From assembly GCF_000341735.1 (NCBI RefSeq), contig NZ_KB455575.1, forward strand, positions 3,761,014 through 3,825,013: DNA of 64,000 bases, written 5' to 3'. This document shows, piece after piece, positions 8,141 to 19,300 of the stretch (within the stretch, counting starts at the first letter, position 1; each line of letters starts with the position of its first letter). Source of the stretch: Methylotuvimicrobium buryatense 5G (GTDB lineage Bacteria > Pseudomonadota > Gammaproteobacteria > Methylococcales > Methylomonadaceae). Below the pieces are notes generated by a model. It saw only the letters and a program-made list of their open reading frames with translations, ran no database searches and had not been told where the DNA came from. Both the position numbers and the translations under genes were made by a program.

Positions 8141-8803
8141 ATGAGACTTTGTGAGCCTGTTTTACTGTGGATATGTATATTTTTACTGGGGGTGCCGTTA
8201 AATTCGACGGCAGCGATAATTGCTTGCAATGCGAATGACGCAATGGCTAACGGCTTCTATGCCAATGCTTGTGTCGGCGATGACAATATTAAACCCAAAG
8301 ATGAACAAGCTTTTGTAATCGATAACTTTCAAGATGACGGAGATGCATTTTCCTTTATCGGTAAATTCAATGATGGCGAGGGTTTTGAGTCAAGCGACTC
8401 TGATATTGGCGGCTTCACATTAAGCGTATCGAAATTATCAGATCCCAATACAGGAGATTACTTTTTTTCTTATGCGCTGCTTGCACCGGAAGATTGGCTG
8501 GGAAAATTTGTCGATTGGACTTTGCTTGTTAAGCAGGCAAACAATAGTGTCATTGCTTATTTGTTCAGCGGTATCACACTTGGTATTGATGGTGGATTCA
8601 ATAGCCGCTGGACAAACCCTCGCGAAAAGATCGTCAATGATTACTCTCATGTATCCGGCTTTATCCGGCTTGCCGAAGACCGCGGCATCAGTACACTAGC
8701 ATCGACGGTGCCGGAGCCTAGTTTAACGCTGCTTTTCAGTATCGGATTGTTGGGTTTAGGAGCTAGATCGCAGATAAAACGGAAACACCTATTCGGCATG
8801 TGA
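8141..8803 (+). CDS. PEP-CTERM sorting domain protein
   Basis: A 220-residue exported protein: an N-terminal signal (about residues 1-26, ending near NSTAA), a beta-rich acidic middle with two cysteines in the first 20 mature residues, and a C-terminal PEP-CTERM tag with VPEPS, the helix LTLLFSIGLLGLGA and a basic end RSQIKRKH. Such tags are cut by exosortase and the proteins usually end in the exopolysaccharide matrix or envelope. AGGA lies 10 bases before the ATG. I found no convincing sigma54 motif just upstream. No exosortase gene is in the window. The ligand or role of the body is not recognisable. Confidence 0.8.
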   Translation: MRLCEPVLLWICIFLLGVPLNSTAAIIACNANDAMANGFYANACVGDDNIKPKDEQAFVIDNFQDDGDAFSFIGKFNDGEGFESSDSDIGGFTLSVSKLSDPNTGDYFFSYALLAPEDWLGKFVDWTLLVKQANNSVIAYLFSGITLGIDGGFNSRWTNPREKIVNDYSHVSGFIRLAEDRGISTLASTVPEPSLTLLFSIGLLGLGARSQIKRKHLFGM

Positions 8804-8911
8804 TACGCGAGAGTCGCCGGGGATATTCAGCGATAGAATGTCGGCAGTGCCATAGATTTTGTAGGGCCAAAAGCCTGCACTGCCGAAGGCGCAATTCAAT
8901 TGAGCAACCGA

Positions 8912-8934
8912 ATTTTGATATACGATGAGTATAA
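8912..8934. repeat. Single end of repeat family R3
   Basis: ACCGAATTTTGATATACGAT plus GAGTATA matches the right terminus of R3 copies at 25141-25161 and 42735-42761. No second end is present. Confidence 0.45.
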
Positions 8935-8948
8935 CCAAATCCTTAGCT

Positions 8949-11342
8949 TTATTCCGGCCCCTCTTCTTTATCTTCCTCATGCGCCATATCGGAGATTTCC
9001 TTAAGTCTCGAAATGGCCTTGAAGTTAATACTATTTTCCGGATAGTTGCCTTCCGAATCCATGGAGCCGGCTTCTTGGCCGGTTAATAATTCTAGTGCTT
9101 CATCGACGGTCGAGACCGCATAGACGGCAAATTGTCCCGCTTCAACCGCATCGATAACATCCTTCATCAGCATGAGATTACGTTTATTCGCCGCAGGAAT
9201 GATCACGCCTTGTTGACCGGTTAAGCCACGCGCTTTGCATAGTCTAAAAAAGCCTTCGATTTTTTCATTGACGCCGCCGATGGCTTGCACTTCGCCGTAT
9301 TGATTGATCGATCCGGTCACGGCAAAACCTTGCTTGATCGGCGTTCGTGTCAGCGCCGATATCAAACAACATAATTCGGCCAAGGATGCGCTGTCGCCGT
9401 CGATATAACCGTAGGATTGTTCGACTGCGATGCTGGCAGAAATGGCAAACGGAAATTGTTGTGCGTAACAATGCCCGAGATAGCCGGTCAATATCATCAC
9501 GCCTTTCGAATGAAGGGCTTGACCGAGTTCGGCTTCGCGTTCGATATCGACGATGCCACGGGAACCGGGGTAAACCGTCGCGGTGATACGCGCCGGCGCG
9601 CCAAAACTGCTGCCGCCGATTTCCAGAACAGTCAAGCCGTTTGCCTTACCGATTGCGGTGCCGTCGGTATCGATCAAAATCGTACCGTCGAGCATTTCGT
9701 CGAGAATTTCCTCGGATAGCCTACCGTTTCGTTGTTCGCGCGCGGAAAGGGCCTGCTCGATATGGGCTTGGTCGATGAATTCTGCGGCGTTACGCGCGCA
9801 CAAGAGGTTTGCTTCGCCGATGATTTCGAGGGAATCGTTAATATGCGCCGATAAACGGTGCTGGTTTTCGGAAAGCCTGCAGCTATGCTCGATGAGGCGG
9901 GCAATAGCGGCCGAAGTCAATGTTTTGGAGCCGGTGTCGCGCGCATGTCTTATCATCAGTTGCGCAAAATTTTGCATCGAATCCGGATTCAGCAAAATGC
10001 GGTGATCGAAATCGGCCAGCACTCTGAACATTTCGTTAAATTCGTCGTCCAGTTCATGCAATAGGTAATAAATATCCCGCGAGCCGACTAAAACTACTTT
10101 GATGTTGAGTGGGATAACTTCCGGCTTTAACGTCATTGTATTGATGCCGAGCTCCGAATAAGGCGACTCGATTTCGATACGACCGGACTTCAGCGCGCGC
10201 TTTAAACCTTCCCAGACGAAAGGATAAGTGAGCAGTTTTTCGGCGTCGAGTATCAAATAACCGCCATTTGCGTGATGTAGCGAGCCCGGGCAGATTCGTC
10301 GGTAGTTGGTGACCAGGGTGCCTTGATCGCTGATATATTCGATGCGCCCGAATAAATTCGGATAAATCGGATGCGGGTCGTAAACGACCGGCGCACCGCA
10401 TTCGGTTTTATAATCGACCAAGACGTTAGGAGCGTACTGCTCTTTCAGCAAAAGGCGCTTACTGATCTGATCGCGGCTATCGAGTCCAGGATTCGCAGCC
10501 AATACGTCGACGATGGTTTGACTCAGGTTTTTTTTGATTTCGTCTAAATAGGTGATGGCATCGTCGATGTTTTGATAGTCTTCGATCAACGCCTCGAAAA
10601 GCGGTTCGATGGCTTGATTAATCGTCGCATCGTCCAATTGCTTAAGTTGTTCGACAAGCGAACGCCGCCATTGCGGCAGTTCCAGCAAGACATCGCCTAG
10701 ATAGTTTTCGAGCTCCTCGGTATGACGGTGAAACGCTTCGCGCTCGACTTGCGGTAATTGTATGAATTGCTCGTCTTCCAATAACTTGTCGTCCTTAACG
10801 GGCACGAAAGTGATCGTTTCACTCTCGCGATAGAGCGCGACATTCAAGGATTCCGCTTTTTCCTCGACTTGATGAATCGCCATGTTGTAGCGTTGATTAA
10901 AGCCGCGTTCGATCGCGGCTTTTTTTTGCTGATAGGTCGGACTTTCAAAAACGGCCGGAAAAGTAGCCAGCAAATTGTCGATCAATTCATCGATATCGGC
11001 GCAGAACTTCTGCCCGTATCCTGCCGGCAATTCGATCGAGACCGGTTCGCGCGGATTATCGAAATTATCGACATAAGCATAACTTGGCGGCGTCGGTTGA
11101 TTTGGAGCCGATTGTTCAAGCTGTTGGGTAATCATTGACAGGCGCCCTGTGCCCGGTTCGCCCATGACATAAATGTTGTAGCCGGGATTTTGCATCGCGA
11201 CGCCGAATTCCAATGCCGATCGGGCACGGGCTTGACCTAATATGGACGTTTGTTCGATGGCTGTTGCCAGGAGGATATCAAGGTTTTTCGGATTGACGGT
11301 TAATTTCAAGGCTTCCGGCGGAAGCGGCTGGTAGTCAGGCAT
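8949..11342 (-). CDS. Lon-type ATP-dependent protease (AAA_32/LonB-like)
   Basis: A 797-residue protease of the Lon-like family found in many proteobacteria beside classic Lon. The N-terminal region has a degenerate nucleotide-binding segment (YVMGEPGTGRLSM, about 55-66), followed by a long helical insertion and a Lon-type P domain at the C-terminus. The catalytic serine lies in DGDSASLAEL and the lysine in GGVNEKIEGFF. The acidic tail MAHEEDKEEGPE is notable. No transmembrane segment is seen. The Walker A-like loop has arginine where lysine is usual (GTGR), which is normal in this subfamily or reflects weak ATP use; I cannot tell which. It is a single gene, with a short repeat end just upstream. 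Confidence 0.85.
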   Translation of the reverse strand: MPDYQPLPPEALKLTVNPKNLDILLATAIEQTSILGQARARSALEFGVAMQNPGYNIYVMGEPGTGRLSMITQQLEQSAPNQPTPPSYAYVDNFDNPREPVSIELPAGYGQKFCADIDELIDNLLATFPAVFESPTYQQKKAAIERGFNQRYNMAIHQVEEKAESLNVALYRESETITFVPVKDDKLLEDEQFIQLPQVEREAFHRHTEELENYLGDVLLELPQWRRSLVEQLKQLDDATINQAIEPLFEALIEDYQNIDDAITYLDEIKKNLSQTIVDVLAANPGLDSRDQISKRLLLKEQYAPNVLVDYKTECGAPVVYDPHPIYPNLFGRIEYISDQGTLVTNYRRICPGSLHHANGGYLILDAEKLLTYPFVWEGLKRALKSGRIEIESPYSELGINTMTLKPEVIPLNIKVVLVGSRDIYYLLHELDDEFNEMFRVLADFDHRILLNPDSMQNFAQLMIRHARDTGSKTLTSAAIARLIEHSCRLSENQHRLSAHINDSLEIIGEANLLCARNAAEFIDQAHIEQALSAREQRNGRLSEEILDEMLDGTILIDTDGTAIGKANGLTVLEIGGSSFGAPARITATVYPGSRGIVDIEREAELGQALHSKGVMILTGYLGHCYAQQFPFAISASIAVEQSYGYIDGDSASLAELCCLISALTRTPIKQGFAVTGSINQYGEVQAIGGVNEKIEGFFRLCKARGLTGQQGVIIPAANKRNLMLMKDVIDAVEAGQFAVYAVSTVDEALELLTGQEAGSMDSEGNYPENSINFKAISRLKEISDMAHEEDKEEGPE

Positions 11343-11407
11343 GATAAATAATAGATGACGCTAATGTAATGGTGAGTAGCTAATCGTTCGAAAGCAGGGG
11401 GCGCTAT

Positions 11408-11433
11408 TATACCCGTAGATCAAAATTCGGCAG
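11408..11433. repeat. Single end of repeat family R3
   Basis: TATACCCGTAGATCAAAATT followed by CGGCAG matches the terminus of family R3. It lies between the Lon gene start and the chemoreceptor stop. Confidence 0.45.
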
Positions 11434-11459
11434 TCCCTACACAGTTGCGCGCGCGCCAT

Positions 11460-13040
11460 TTAACTTTGATTGTCATCGAACTGCTCGACCATTAGATCGA
11501 GATCTTTACTGAGTTTCGAAAGATTATGGCCGGCTTGACTGGCTATGGTTGCGTGTCCGGAAGTTTCTTTCGACAAGCGATCGATGGCTTCGATGTTTCG
11601 AGCGATTTCTTCTGAAACGATGTGTTGCTCCTCGGCGGCACTGGCGATTTGTAAAATCATATCGCTAATCGTGCTGACCGATTGCGTGGTTTCGGTCAAT
11701 AATCTGGCCGAATTTTCTCCGTGTTTGACGCCATCGGCTGCTTTGATTCGTACCTTGCTCATTTCATCGACGGCATTTTTGGCGCCTAGTTGCAAGACCT
11801 CGATCATTTTATTGATTTCTTCAGTCGATTTTTGCGTGCGTCCGGCTAGGGTTCTAACTTCATCGGCAACGACTGCGAAACCGCGGCCTTGCTCGCCGGC
11901 TCGGGCTGCTTCGATTGCGGCATTCAGCGCCAACAAATTAGTTTGTTCGGCAATGCTTTGAATGACCTCCAAAACGCCGCCGATATCCTTGCTGTATTGA
12001 GCAAGATTTAAGATCGCCGATTCGGCGCTGTCGACCTCGGAAGACAAAGCGCCGATTAAAGTTACTGTATCGCCGACCCGCTGCATCGTTTGTTGAGAGA
12101 TTTTATCGGCGTCTGCTGCAGCCTTTGCGGCATTACTGGCGCTTTGTGCAACTTCATTGATCGTCGCGGTCATTTGATGCATTGCCGTGGCGACTTGTTC
12201 GGTTTCCAGCAATTGCCGCGCCATGGCATGGCTGACTTGTTTGATTTCCCGCTCAGTGGCCTCGGCTTGTTGTGTAAGCGTCTCGGTCGCTTGTATTAAA
12301 CGGCGTACGATTGTCCTGGATTTTGCTTTAAGAAGTTTGACGGCGAGTAACAGCTGTCCGGGTTCGGCCCCATCGTTAGTGTAAATTTGTTGCATGACCG
12401 GATTGTCGATAACCGAGCGCGCTTCGGACGCGGCATCGTTTAGCGGACGTACCAGCGCCGATATCAGGCCGAACGAAAATATCAGCGATATCGTCCAGGA
12501 AATCGCGGCAGGGGTCAGTTCGATATTTCCGAGAATATAGAGTCCTGCAAAAATTAGCGTTTGTAGCAACGAGAGCCCGATCAATAATTTGGGTCCCAGT
12601 TTCATACGGTCAAGCAAGGTGTTGATACTTTTTTCCGACGCTAGTTTCGGGTAGATTTTCTTTGCCTGCTCGATCGTTTCCGGCTCGGGCTTTACCCGAA
12701 CCGATTCGAAACCGATGACTTTCCCCTTGTCGAAGCGTGGCGTTACAAAGGCGTCGACCCAGTAATAATCGCCATTTTTACAGCGATTCTTGACGATGCC
12801 CATCCACGGCTTGCCTTTCTGAATACTATTCCATAAGTCGGCAAACGCTGCTTCCGGCATTTCCGGATGGCGAACGATGTTATGAGGTTGCCCAAGCAGC
12901 TCTTGCTCATTGAAACCGCTTATTTTTAAGAAGTCCTGATTGATATATGTGATCTTTCCTTTAGGATCGGTTGCCGAAGTGATTGTGGCGGTACTGGGAT
13001 AGTTGACTTCGTTTTGGGTAATGGGAAAGTTTTTTCTCAT
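11460..13040 (-). CDS. Aer-like PAS methyl-accepting chemotaxis protein
   Basis: A 526-residue chemoreceptor. The N-terminus is an Aer-type PAS domain (about 15-120) with the typical [10 protein letters not shown] flavin-region motif and [13 protein letters not shown]. Two hydrophobic segments follow ([20 protein letters not shown] and [24 protein letters not shown]), then a short HAMP-like link and a C-terminal signalling domain with the hairpin tip [20 protein letters not shown] and [15 protein letters not shown]. It probably senses redox or oxygen and signals through CheW/CheA. The ATG at 13040 with AGG 9 bases upstream is preferred over a TTG 42 bases earlier. No che genes are nearby. Confidence 0.88.
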   Translation of the reverse strand: MRKNFPITQNEVNYPSTATITSATDPKGKITYINQDFLKISGFNEQELLGQPHNIVRHPEMPEAAFADLWNSIQKGKPWMGIVKNRCKNGDYYWVDAFVTPRFDKGKVIGFESVRVKPEPETIEQAKKIYPKLASEKSINTLLDRMKLGPKLLIGLSLLQTLIFAGLYILGNIELTPAAISWTISLIFSFGLISALVRPLNDAASEARSVIDNPVMQQIYTNDGAEPGQLLLAVKLLKAKSRTIVRRLIQATETLTQQAEATEREIKQVSHAMARQLLETEQVATAMHQMTATINEVAQSASNAAKAAADADKISQQTMQRVGDTVTLIGALSSEVDSAESAILNLAQYSKDIGGVLEVIQSIAEQTNLLALNAAIEAARAGEQGRGFAVVADEVRTLAGRTQKSTEEINKMIEVLQLGAKNAVDEMSKVRIKAADGVKHGENSARLLTETTQSVSTISDMILQIASAAEEQHIVSEEIARNIEAIDRLSKETSGHATIASQAGHNLSKLSKDLDLMVEQFDDNQS

Positions 13041-13131
13041 GGTTTGACCTAATTGGGGGAGCACAAGATTCGCTGAGGACAAGCGAATTTAATCGGTTTA
13101 TTTGCCATGTTCAGTCATAACGAGACCGTTG

Positions 13132-13317
13132 AACCTAAAAAGAGCAGTTGACATGTGTTGTAGACCGTTCGTGCTGAGCCGAGTCGAAGCATGAAGGGTC
13201 TACAACACTTTCACCGGCTTGGTGTGAAGCCTCAAACTACCGTTCGCCCTTCGATAGGACTCTCCTGAGCGTAGCCGAAGGGCTTAGGACGAATGGTATT
13301 ACTGCTCTTTTTAGGTT
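13132..13317. repeat. MITE-like element R4 with exact 17-bp terminal inverted repeats
   Basis: Begins AACCTAAAAAGAGCAGT and ends ACTGCTCTTTTTAGGTT, an exact 17-base inverted repeat. The inside includes TGTTGTAGACCGTTCGTGCT and a GCCCTTCGATAGGACTC segment. A shorter, diverged relative lies at 21284-21396. No clear target duplication. The stretch 13041-13503 holds otherwise nothing I can support. Confidence 0.75.
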
Positions 13318-13503
13318 GAAAGACTTCATGCGCTTCATGGATAAACTGCCGAATTTAGGATGATTCGAATAAACTTGGCGCCCTGTCCGTCTTGATAACA
13401 AAAATCCCAGTATTATTTCATAAATACATCAAAACCCGATTATTTGTTTCAGCGTTGTCACATAAATGTAAAATTCCGCGCTTATCATGCAAGCTGAATT
13501 GAG

Positions 13504-13692
13504 ATGAGAGCAAAAAGCATGATATTTAACGAATTGGACGAAGTCTGCATCAGTTTTTATCCGGGTTTGAGTTCGGATTATTTAAGTACCTTGGGCGATG
13601 AGAAAAACGGTTCCGAGGCGGATAAGAGCGAAAAGGCATATTGGTCATACCGCTCGGAACTGGACGAGCATGAAATCGCTTTAGTCGACTGA
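13504..13692 (+). CDS. Small acidic hypothetical protein, 62 aa
   Basis: Not recognised. The frame encodes an acidic peptide rich in Glu, Asp and Ser (…GDEKNGSEADKSEKAYW…). An alternative ATG at 13519 has GAGAG upstream and may be the real start. Its end overlaps the end of the convergent old-yellow-enzyme gene by 12 bases, so it could be a spurious frame. Low to moderate support. Confidence 0.35.
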   Translation: MRAKSMIFNELDEVCISFYPGLSSDYLSTLGDEKNGSEADKSEKAYWSYRSELDEHEIALVD

Positions 13693-14775
13693 AGTCAAGG
13701 CCGGATAATCGGTATAACCTTTTTCATCGCCGCCGTAAAAGGTATCGGGGTCGGGCTTGTTGAGAGACGCATTTAGGCGAAAGCGTTCGGTCAAGTCAGG
13801 ATTGGCGATGTAAAGCTTGCCGAAAGCAACCGTGTCGCATAAATTTCGGGCAATACTGTTTCGTGAACTATCCGCGTCATAGCCGCCGTTGGCGATATAA
13901 GGCCCGTTGAAATGCCGCCGCAACGCGGCAAAATCGAATTCGGCGGTATCTTCCTCGATCGGAACCATGCGTTCGACAATATGCAAATAGGCCAAATCGA
14001 AACGGTTCAATTGTTCGGCCGCATAATTAAAGTGACATTGCGGATCGCTGTCGCTCATGCTGTTGAAGGCATTGGTCGGGGACAAACGCAAACCGGTACG
14101 GTCGGCGCCGACCGTACCTACGACTGCTTCGGTGACTTCAAGCAATAGGCGCATTCTGTTATCGATGTTGCCGCCGTAAGCATCGGTTCGATGATTGGAA
14201 CCGTCCCTCAGAAATTGATCCAGCAAATAACCGTTCGCGGCATGGATCTCAACGCCGTCGAACCCGGCAGTCAACGCATTTTCGGCTGCGATGCGGTATT
14301 GGTCGATAATGCTCGGTATTTCCAACAACTCCAACGCTCTAGGCGTAACAAAGGGTTTCAAACCTGCCTCGGTAAATGCCATGCCTTCGATACCGATAGC
14401 CGAAGGCGCGACCGGCAAAGCATGGCCCGGTTGCAGGTCGGGATGCGAAACGCGACCGACATGCCAGAGTTGCAAAAAAATTAATCCTCCCTCTTCATGT
14501 ACCGCATCGGTTATTTTGCGCCAGCCGTCAATTTGCGCGGCGCTATAAATACCCGGAGTGAAGGCATAGCCCTTACCTTGCGGCGAAATATGCGTGGCTT
14601 CCGAGATAATCAATCCGGCACCGGCTCGCTGCCGGTAATAGTCGGCATTCAACTCCCAGGGAATATCTCCGGGTTGCTGCGCGCGGCTTCGGGTCAGTGG
14701 CGCCATAATGATGCGGTTTTTCAGTGTATATCTGCCTATTTTTACGGGGGTAAATAAAATATCTTCGGAAGTCAT
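13681..14775 (-). CDS. Old yellow enzyme family alkene reductase
   Basis: FMN-dependent NAD(P)H:enone/nitroester reductase (NemA/OYE class), cytoplasmic. The 364-residue length matches the family. Visible marks: LFTPVKIGRYTLKNRIIMAPLTRSRA at the start of the barrel (read in pieces), LQLWHVGR (FMN contact), EIHAANGYLLDQFLRD with the substrate-binding His-Ala-Asn, and the phosphate-binding GGYD and VAFGKLYIANPDL near the end. The ATG at 14775 begins MTSEDILF, as in relatives; an upstream extension of 62 residues in the same frame is unlikely. Physiological substrate not deducible. It is divergent from mpl, with 148 bases between starts. Confidence 0.9.
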   Translation of the reverse strand: MTSEDILFTPVKIGRYTLKNRIIMAPLTRSRAQQPGDIPWELNADYYRQRAGAGLIISEATHISPQGKGYAFTPGIYSAAQIDGWRKITDAVHEEGGLIFLQLWHVGRVSHPDLQPGHALPVAPSAIGIEGMAFTEAGLKPFVTPRALELLEIPSIIDQYRIAAENALTAGFDGVEIHAANGYLLDQFLRDGSNHRTDAYGGNIDNRMRLLLEVTEAVVGTVGADRTGLRLSPTNAFNSMSDSDPQCHFNYAAEQLNRFDLAYLHIVERMVPIEEDTAEFDFAALRRHFNGPYIANGGYDADSSRNSIARNLCDTVAFGKLYIANPDLTERFRLNASLNKPDPDTFYGGDEKGYTDYPALTSVD

Positions 14776-14923
14776 TTTTTCTGCTCTTGAGGTGTTACGG
14801 GAAATTGGGGTGAACTCAACTTTCCAGTGATCCCATTGAATCGGAAAATTGGGTTTTGCAAAAAGAATCGCTACGGCTATGATTGTACCGGACATCACAT
14901 TGTTTTCGTAAAAGGATAAGACT

Positions 14924-16276
14924 TTGCACATACACATACTGGGCATCTGCGGAACGTTCATGGGCGGCCTGGCGCTTATCGCGCGCGAAATGGGTTATAG
15001 AGTCACCGGCTCCGATCAGAATGTCTATCCGCCGATGAGCACTCAGCTCGAACAGCAAGGTATCGAATTGATGAGCGGTTACCGGCCCGAAAATCTCGAT
15101 TGCAAGCCCGATTTGGTGGTGATCGGCAATGCGCTGTCTCGCGGTAATCCGGAAGTCGAAGCAGTCTTGAATCGCGGCTTGAAATACGTTTCCGGCCCGC
15201 AATGGCTCGCCGAACATGTGCTCGCCGAGCGCTGGGTGCTCGGTGTCGCAGGCACGCACGGCAAAACCACGACGACCAGCATGCTGAGCTGGATATTGGA
15301 ATATCAAGGCTTCAAACCAGGCTTTCTGATCGGCGGCATTCCGCTCAACTTCGGCATATCGGCCCGGCTAGGCGAATCGTCGTTCTTCGTGATCGAAGCC
15401 GACGAATACGACTGCGCATTTTTCGACAAGCGCTCGAAATTCGTGCATTATCGGCCGAGAACCGCGATCCTGAACAATCTCGAATACGATCATGCCGACA
15501 TCTTTCCAGACCTCGATGCGATCAAAAAACAATTTCACCATTTGCTCAGAACCGTGCCTGGCGAAGGTCTCGTGATCGCACCCGAAGCCGACGAGAATAT
15601 AAGCGATGTGTTAGACATGGGCTGTTGGACGCCGGTCGAAAAGACTTCGATCGAAGGCCGGTCGGCCTGGAATGCCGAATTGCTCAATTCGGACGGCACT
15701 CGATTCAAGATTAATTATCATGGAGCGGAGCAGGGCGAGGTGCTTTGGAATTTGACCGGCAATCACAATGTCGGCAATGCGCTGTCCGCGATTGCAGCGG
15801 CACGCCATATCGGCATTACGCCTAAGGATGCGATTGCGGCATTAGGCGAGTTCAAGAATGTCAAACGGCGCATGGAAGTCTTGGCCAAAATCGACGGTAT
15901 AACGATTTACGATGACTTTGCGCATCATCCGACCGCGATCAAAACAACCTTAGAAGGTTTACGCAAGCAAGTCGGTTCCGAACGCATCATCGCGATCGTC
16001 GAGCCTCGCTCGAATACGATGCGCATGGGCATTCATACCAAATCGCTGGCTAAATCGCTGGTTGAAGCCGATCAAGCCATTCTATTCCAACCGGAAAACC
16101 TGGGCTGGGACTTAAGCGGTCTAAAAAATTACGCCGGCAATATCGAAATCTGTAAAACTCTCGACGACATCATCGCCAAGCTCAAATTGGAAGCCCGTTA
16201 CGGCGGTCACTTCGTATTGATGAGCAACGGCAGTTTCGGCGGCATTTATACGCGCTTACAGCAAGAGTTGAGATAG
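14924..16276 (+). CDS. mpl: UDP-N-acetylmuramate:L-Ala-gamma-D-Glu-mDAP ligase
   Basis: Murein-peptide recycling ligase: joins the recovered tripeptide to UDP-MurNAc using ATP, in the cytoplasm. The 450-residue protein starts MHIHILGICGTFMGG, exactly where Mpl proteins begin, and this start codon is TTG, with AAAGGATAAG upstream. The ATP loop is GTHGKTTTTSM (about 106-116), the central domain shows EADEYDCAFFDKRSKF, and the C-terminal domain has YDDFAHHPTAIKTTLEG and EPRSNTMRMG. All are Mpl hallmarks. The TTG start may hold expression low. Confidence 0.95.
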   Translation: MHIHILGICGTFMGGLALIAREMGYRVTGSDQNVYPPMSTQLEQQGIELMSGYRPENLDCKPDLVVIGNALSRGNPEVEAVLNRGLKYVSGPQWLAEHVLAERWVLGVAGTHGKTTTTSMLSWILEYQGFKPGFLIGGIPLNFGISARLGESSFFVIEADEYDCAFFDKRSKFVHYRPRTAILNNLEYDHADIFPDLDAIKKQFHHLLRTVPGEGLVIAPEADENISDVLDMGCWTPVEKTSIEGRSAWNAELLNSDGTRFKINYHGAEQGEVLWNLTGNHNVGNALSAIAAARHIGITPKDAIAALGEFKNVKRRMEVLAKIDGITIYDDFAHHPTAIKTTLEGLRKQVGSERIIAIVEPRSNTMRMGIHTKSLAKSLVEADQAILFQPENLGWDLSGLKNYAGNIEICKTLDDIIAKLKLEARYGGHFVLMSNGSFGGIYTRLQQELR

Positions 16277-16360
16277 GAAGCGCAACGCGCGTACCTTAAG
16301 AGACAAAACGCATGCTTTAGCAATTGTTTTCCTCGCCCTTTATCGACAGGAGTTCAGATT

Positions 16361-19300
16361 ATGCTCAGAGTTCGGTGTTTACTATTGCCCTTATTATGGC
16401 TTGCCTTTCCCTGTTGGGCCGAGCCGCTCAAACCGGAAAATGTTCCCGAACCGCTCAAGCCCTGGATCGATTGGGTCCTGCACGACGATACGGAGCGAGG
16501 TTGTCCGTTTCTCTATAACAGTTTCGAACAGAAGCGCTGCGCCTGGCCGTCGCGATTGGACTTAGTGCTTAGCGGCACCGAAGGCCGCTTTACGATCGAT
16601 TGGAATGCGTACCGGGAAAGCTGGGTCAATTTGCCCGGCCATGACAAACAATGGCCGCTCAATGTAACGGCTAACGGTAAGCCGCTATTGGTTACGGAAA
16701 AAAAGGGACGTCCAAGCGTTTTTCTCGAACCCGGCACTTACACGATTGAGGGTGCTTTTGCTTGGGATAAATTGCCCGAAAACTTAACGATCCCGCAGGA
16801 CACAGGCCTCATCACTCTCCGCATAAACGGCCGAATCATCGACCGACCCAACCTGAAACAAGGCCAATTGTGGCTTACCGGAACCGACGACCGCCCCGTA
16901 AAACCCGATGAACGCAATAGCTTGGAACTTCAGGTATTCCGGCAACTGATCGACGAGATACCGATGCAAGTCCTCACGCGATTGGATTTGAATGTGTCGG
17001 GCGAACAGCGCGAAGTCAAGTTAGCTTATCCGATGCTGGAAGGCTTTCTGCCGCTACGCATCGATAGTCCTCTGCCTGCCCGATTGGAACCGGACGGTCA
17101 GTTATTGGTACAAGTCCGACCCGGACGTTGGCAGCTTGACATCCTGGCGCGTAGTACCGAGGCGCTCAACTCAATTCCTATATCCGAACCTTTATCCGAT
17201 CAGCCGGACGATTGGCCGAAATCCGAAATTTGGGTTTTCGATGCCCGACCGTCTTTGCGTGTCGTCGAAATCGAGCGTCCGGCTGCAATCGATCCGAGCC
17301 AAACCAATTTGCCCGAACATTGGAAGCGCTTCCCAGCATACGCGATTAAACAAGGCGAGAGCTTAGTCCTGAAAACGATTCGTCGTGGCGACCCGGACGG
17401 AGAACCTAACAACCTGAATTTGACCCGAATTCTATGGCTCGATTTCAACGGTAAAGGATATACCGTCAACGACAAAATCACCGGGACCTTATCGCAAGGA
17501 TGGCGACTCGATGCATTGCCTGGCGTCGAGCTCGGGCGCGTTAGCCTGGATGGTACAAACCAATTGATTACGCGCGCGCCTGACGGGCAAAGCCGAGGCG
17601 TCGAGATCAGAAAGGGCGTCATTCGGCTGGATGCCGATAGCCGAATCGATGGATCGCCCGGAGCATTGAACGCAGTCGGCTGGGCGCAATCTTTTCATCA
17701 AGTTCACGCCGAACTGAACCTGCCGCCCGGCTGGCGCTTACTTGCCGCCGGCGGTGTCGATAATGTGCCGGATTCCTGGTTGTCGCGTTGGACCTTGCTC
17801 GATTTGTTTTTAGTACTGGTAGCGGCACTCGCGGCGTTGCGGCTATGGGATGTTTATCGCGGCGCATTGACTTTACTGACCTTGGTATTGATCTGGCATG
17901 AACCGGGGGCGCCTCAATGGGTTTGGCTCAATATACTGGCGGCGGTGGCTTTATTGAAAGTGTTACCGGAAGGGCGGTTCCGCAACGTGGCCGGCGCTTT
18001 CCGTAATGTCGCCTTAGCTGTATTGGTGTTGATTGCGATACCGTTTATGGTCGATCAGGTGCGCATCGGACTCTATCCGCAATTGGAAAAACCGTGGCAA
18101 CAGATTCAAGGCCCTCGTTACGAGCGTCCCGTTGCCGGCGCGATGCCTGAAGCGGCGGATGAATTGATGATGATGGAAGCGCCGTCGCTGGATACGGTTC
18201 GTAAAAAGGCGCGAAGCGCCGCCGGCATCGTCGCGAAAGCCGTGCCTTCTGCCGTACCGCAAAAACGGCTTTCCGAACGTACCGATCCGAATGCAAAAAT
18301 CCAAACCGGCCCCGGTTTGCCGCAATGGCAATGGCAAACAATCAATTTGAGCTGGAACGGATCGGTAGCTCCCGACCAGCAAATCAGCTTATGGTATCTG
18401 TCGCCGTTCGTGACAATGCTCCTGAATTTTCTGAGAGTCGGCTTGATTGCGTTTTTGGCGATCGCGATGATCGAACGCTTGCCGAAACACTTCAAATTCA
18501 ATCGTTCGGCAGCAAGTCTATTGGTCATACTGGGTCTGCCGCTATTGATGATGACGCCAAGTACACCGGTACAAGCAGCGTTTCCCGACCCTGTATTGCT
18601 CGACGAATTGAAAAACCGGCTGCAGAAAGCACCTGATTGCGTGCCGAATTGTGCCGGCATTTCGCTGATGAGATTTACGATTTCCGGCAAGGAATTGACG
18701 ATCGATTTGGAAGTACACGCACGGGACAAAGTCGCGGTGCCGTTGCCGGGACACTACGAGCAATGGTTTCCGAATACGGTCAGCATAGACGGCGAACCGG
18801 CAAAAGCGCTGTACAGCTTCAATAACGGCTTATGGCTTGCTCTCGACGCAGGTTTGCATCGGGTCGTGATGAAAGGCACAGCGCCGGCAATGGCAAAATT
18901 TACCGTGCCGTTGCCATTGAAACCGAAGCGCGCCGAATTGGCAGTCAGCGATTGGCAGGTTTTCGGCGTTCATGAAAACGGCTTGACCGACGATCAACTC
19001 CAGTTTTCCCGAATAGCACAAACCGAAGCAGTAACGGAAAAAGCCGCATTCGATCCGGGCATCTTGCCGTCGTTCGTTAGAATTGAACGGACTTTACAAT
19101 TAGGCTTGGATTGGCGCGTCGAGACCCGCGTCGTCAGAGTCTCGCCATCCGGTTCTTCAATCGTCTTGGCCGTACCGCTGCTTGACGGGGAATCGGTGAT
19201 TACCGGCGGCGTACGTGTCGAAAAGGGCAAGGCTTTGGTCAATATGACCGCTACGCAAAGCGTCATGCACTGGGAATCGGTGCTGAAAAAAACGGAACAC

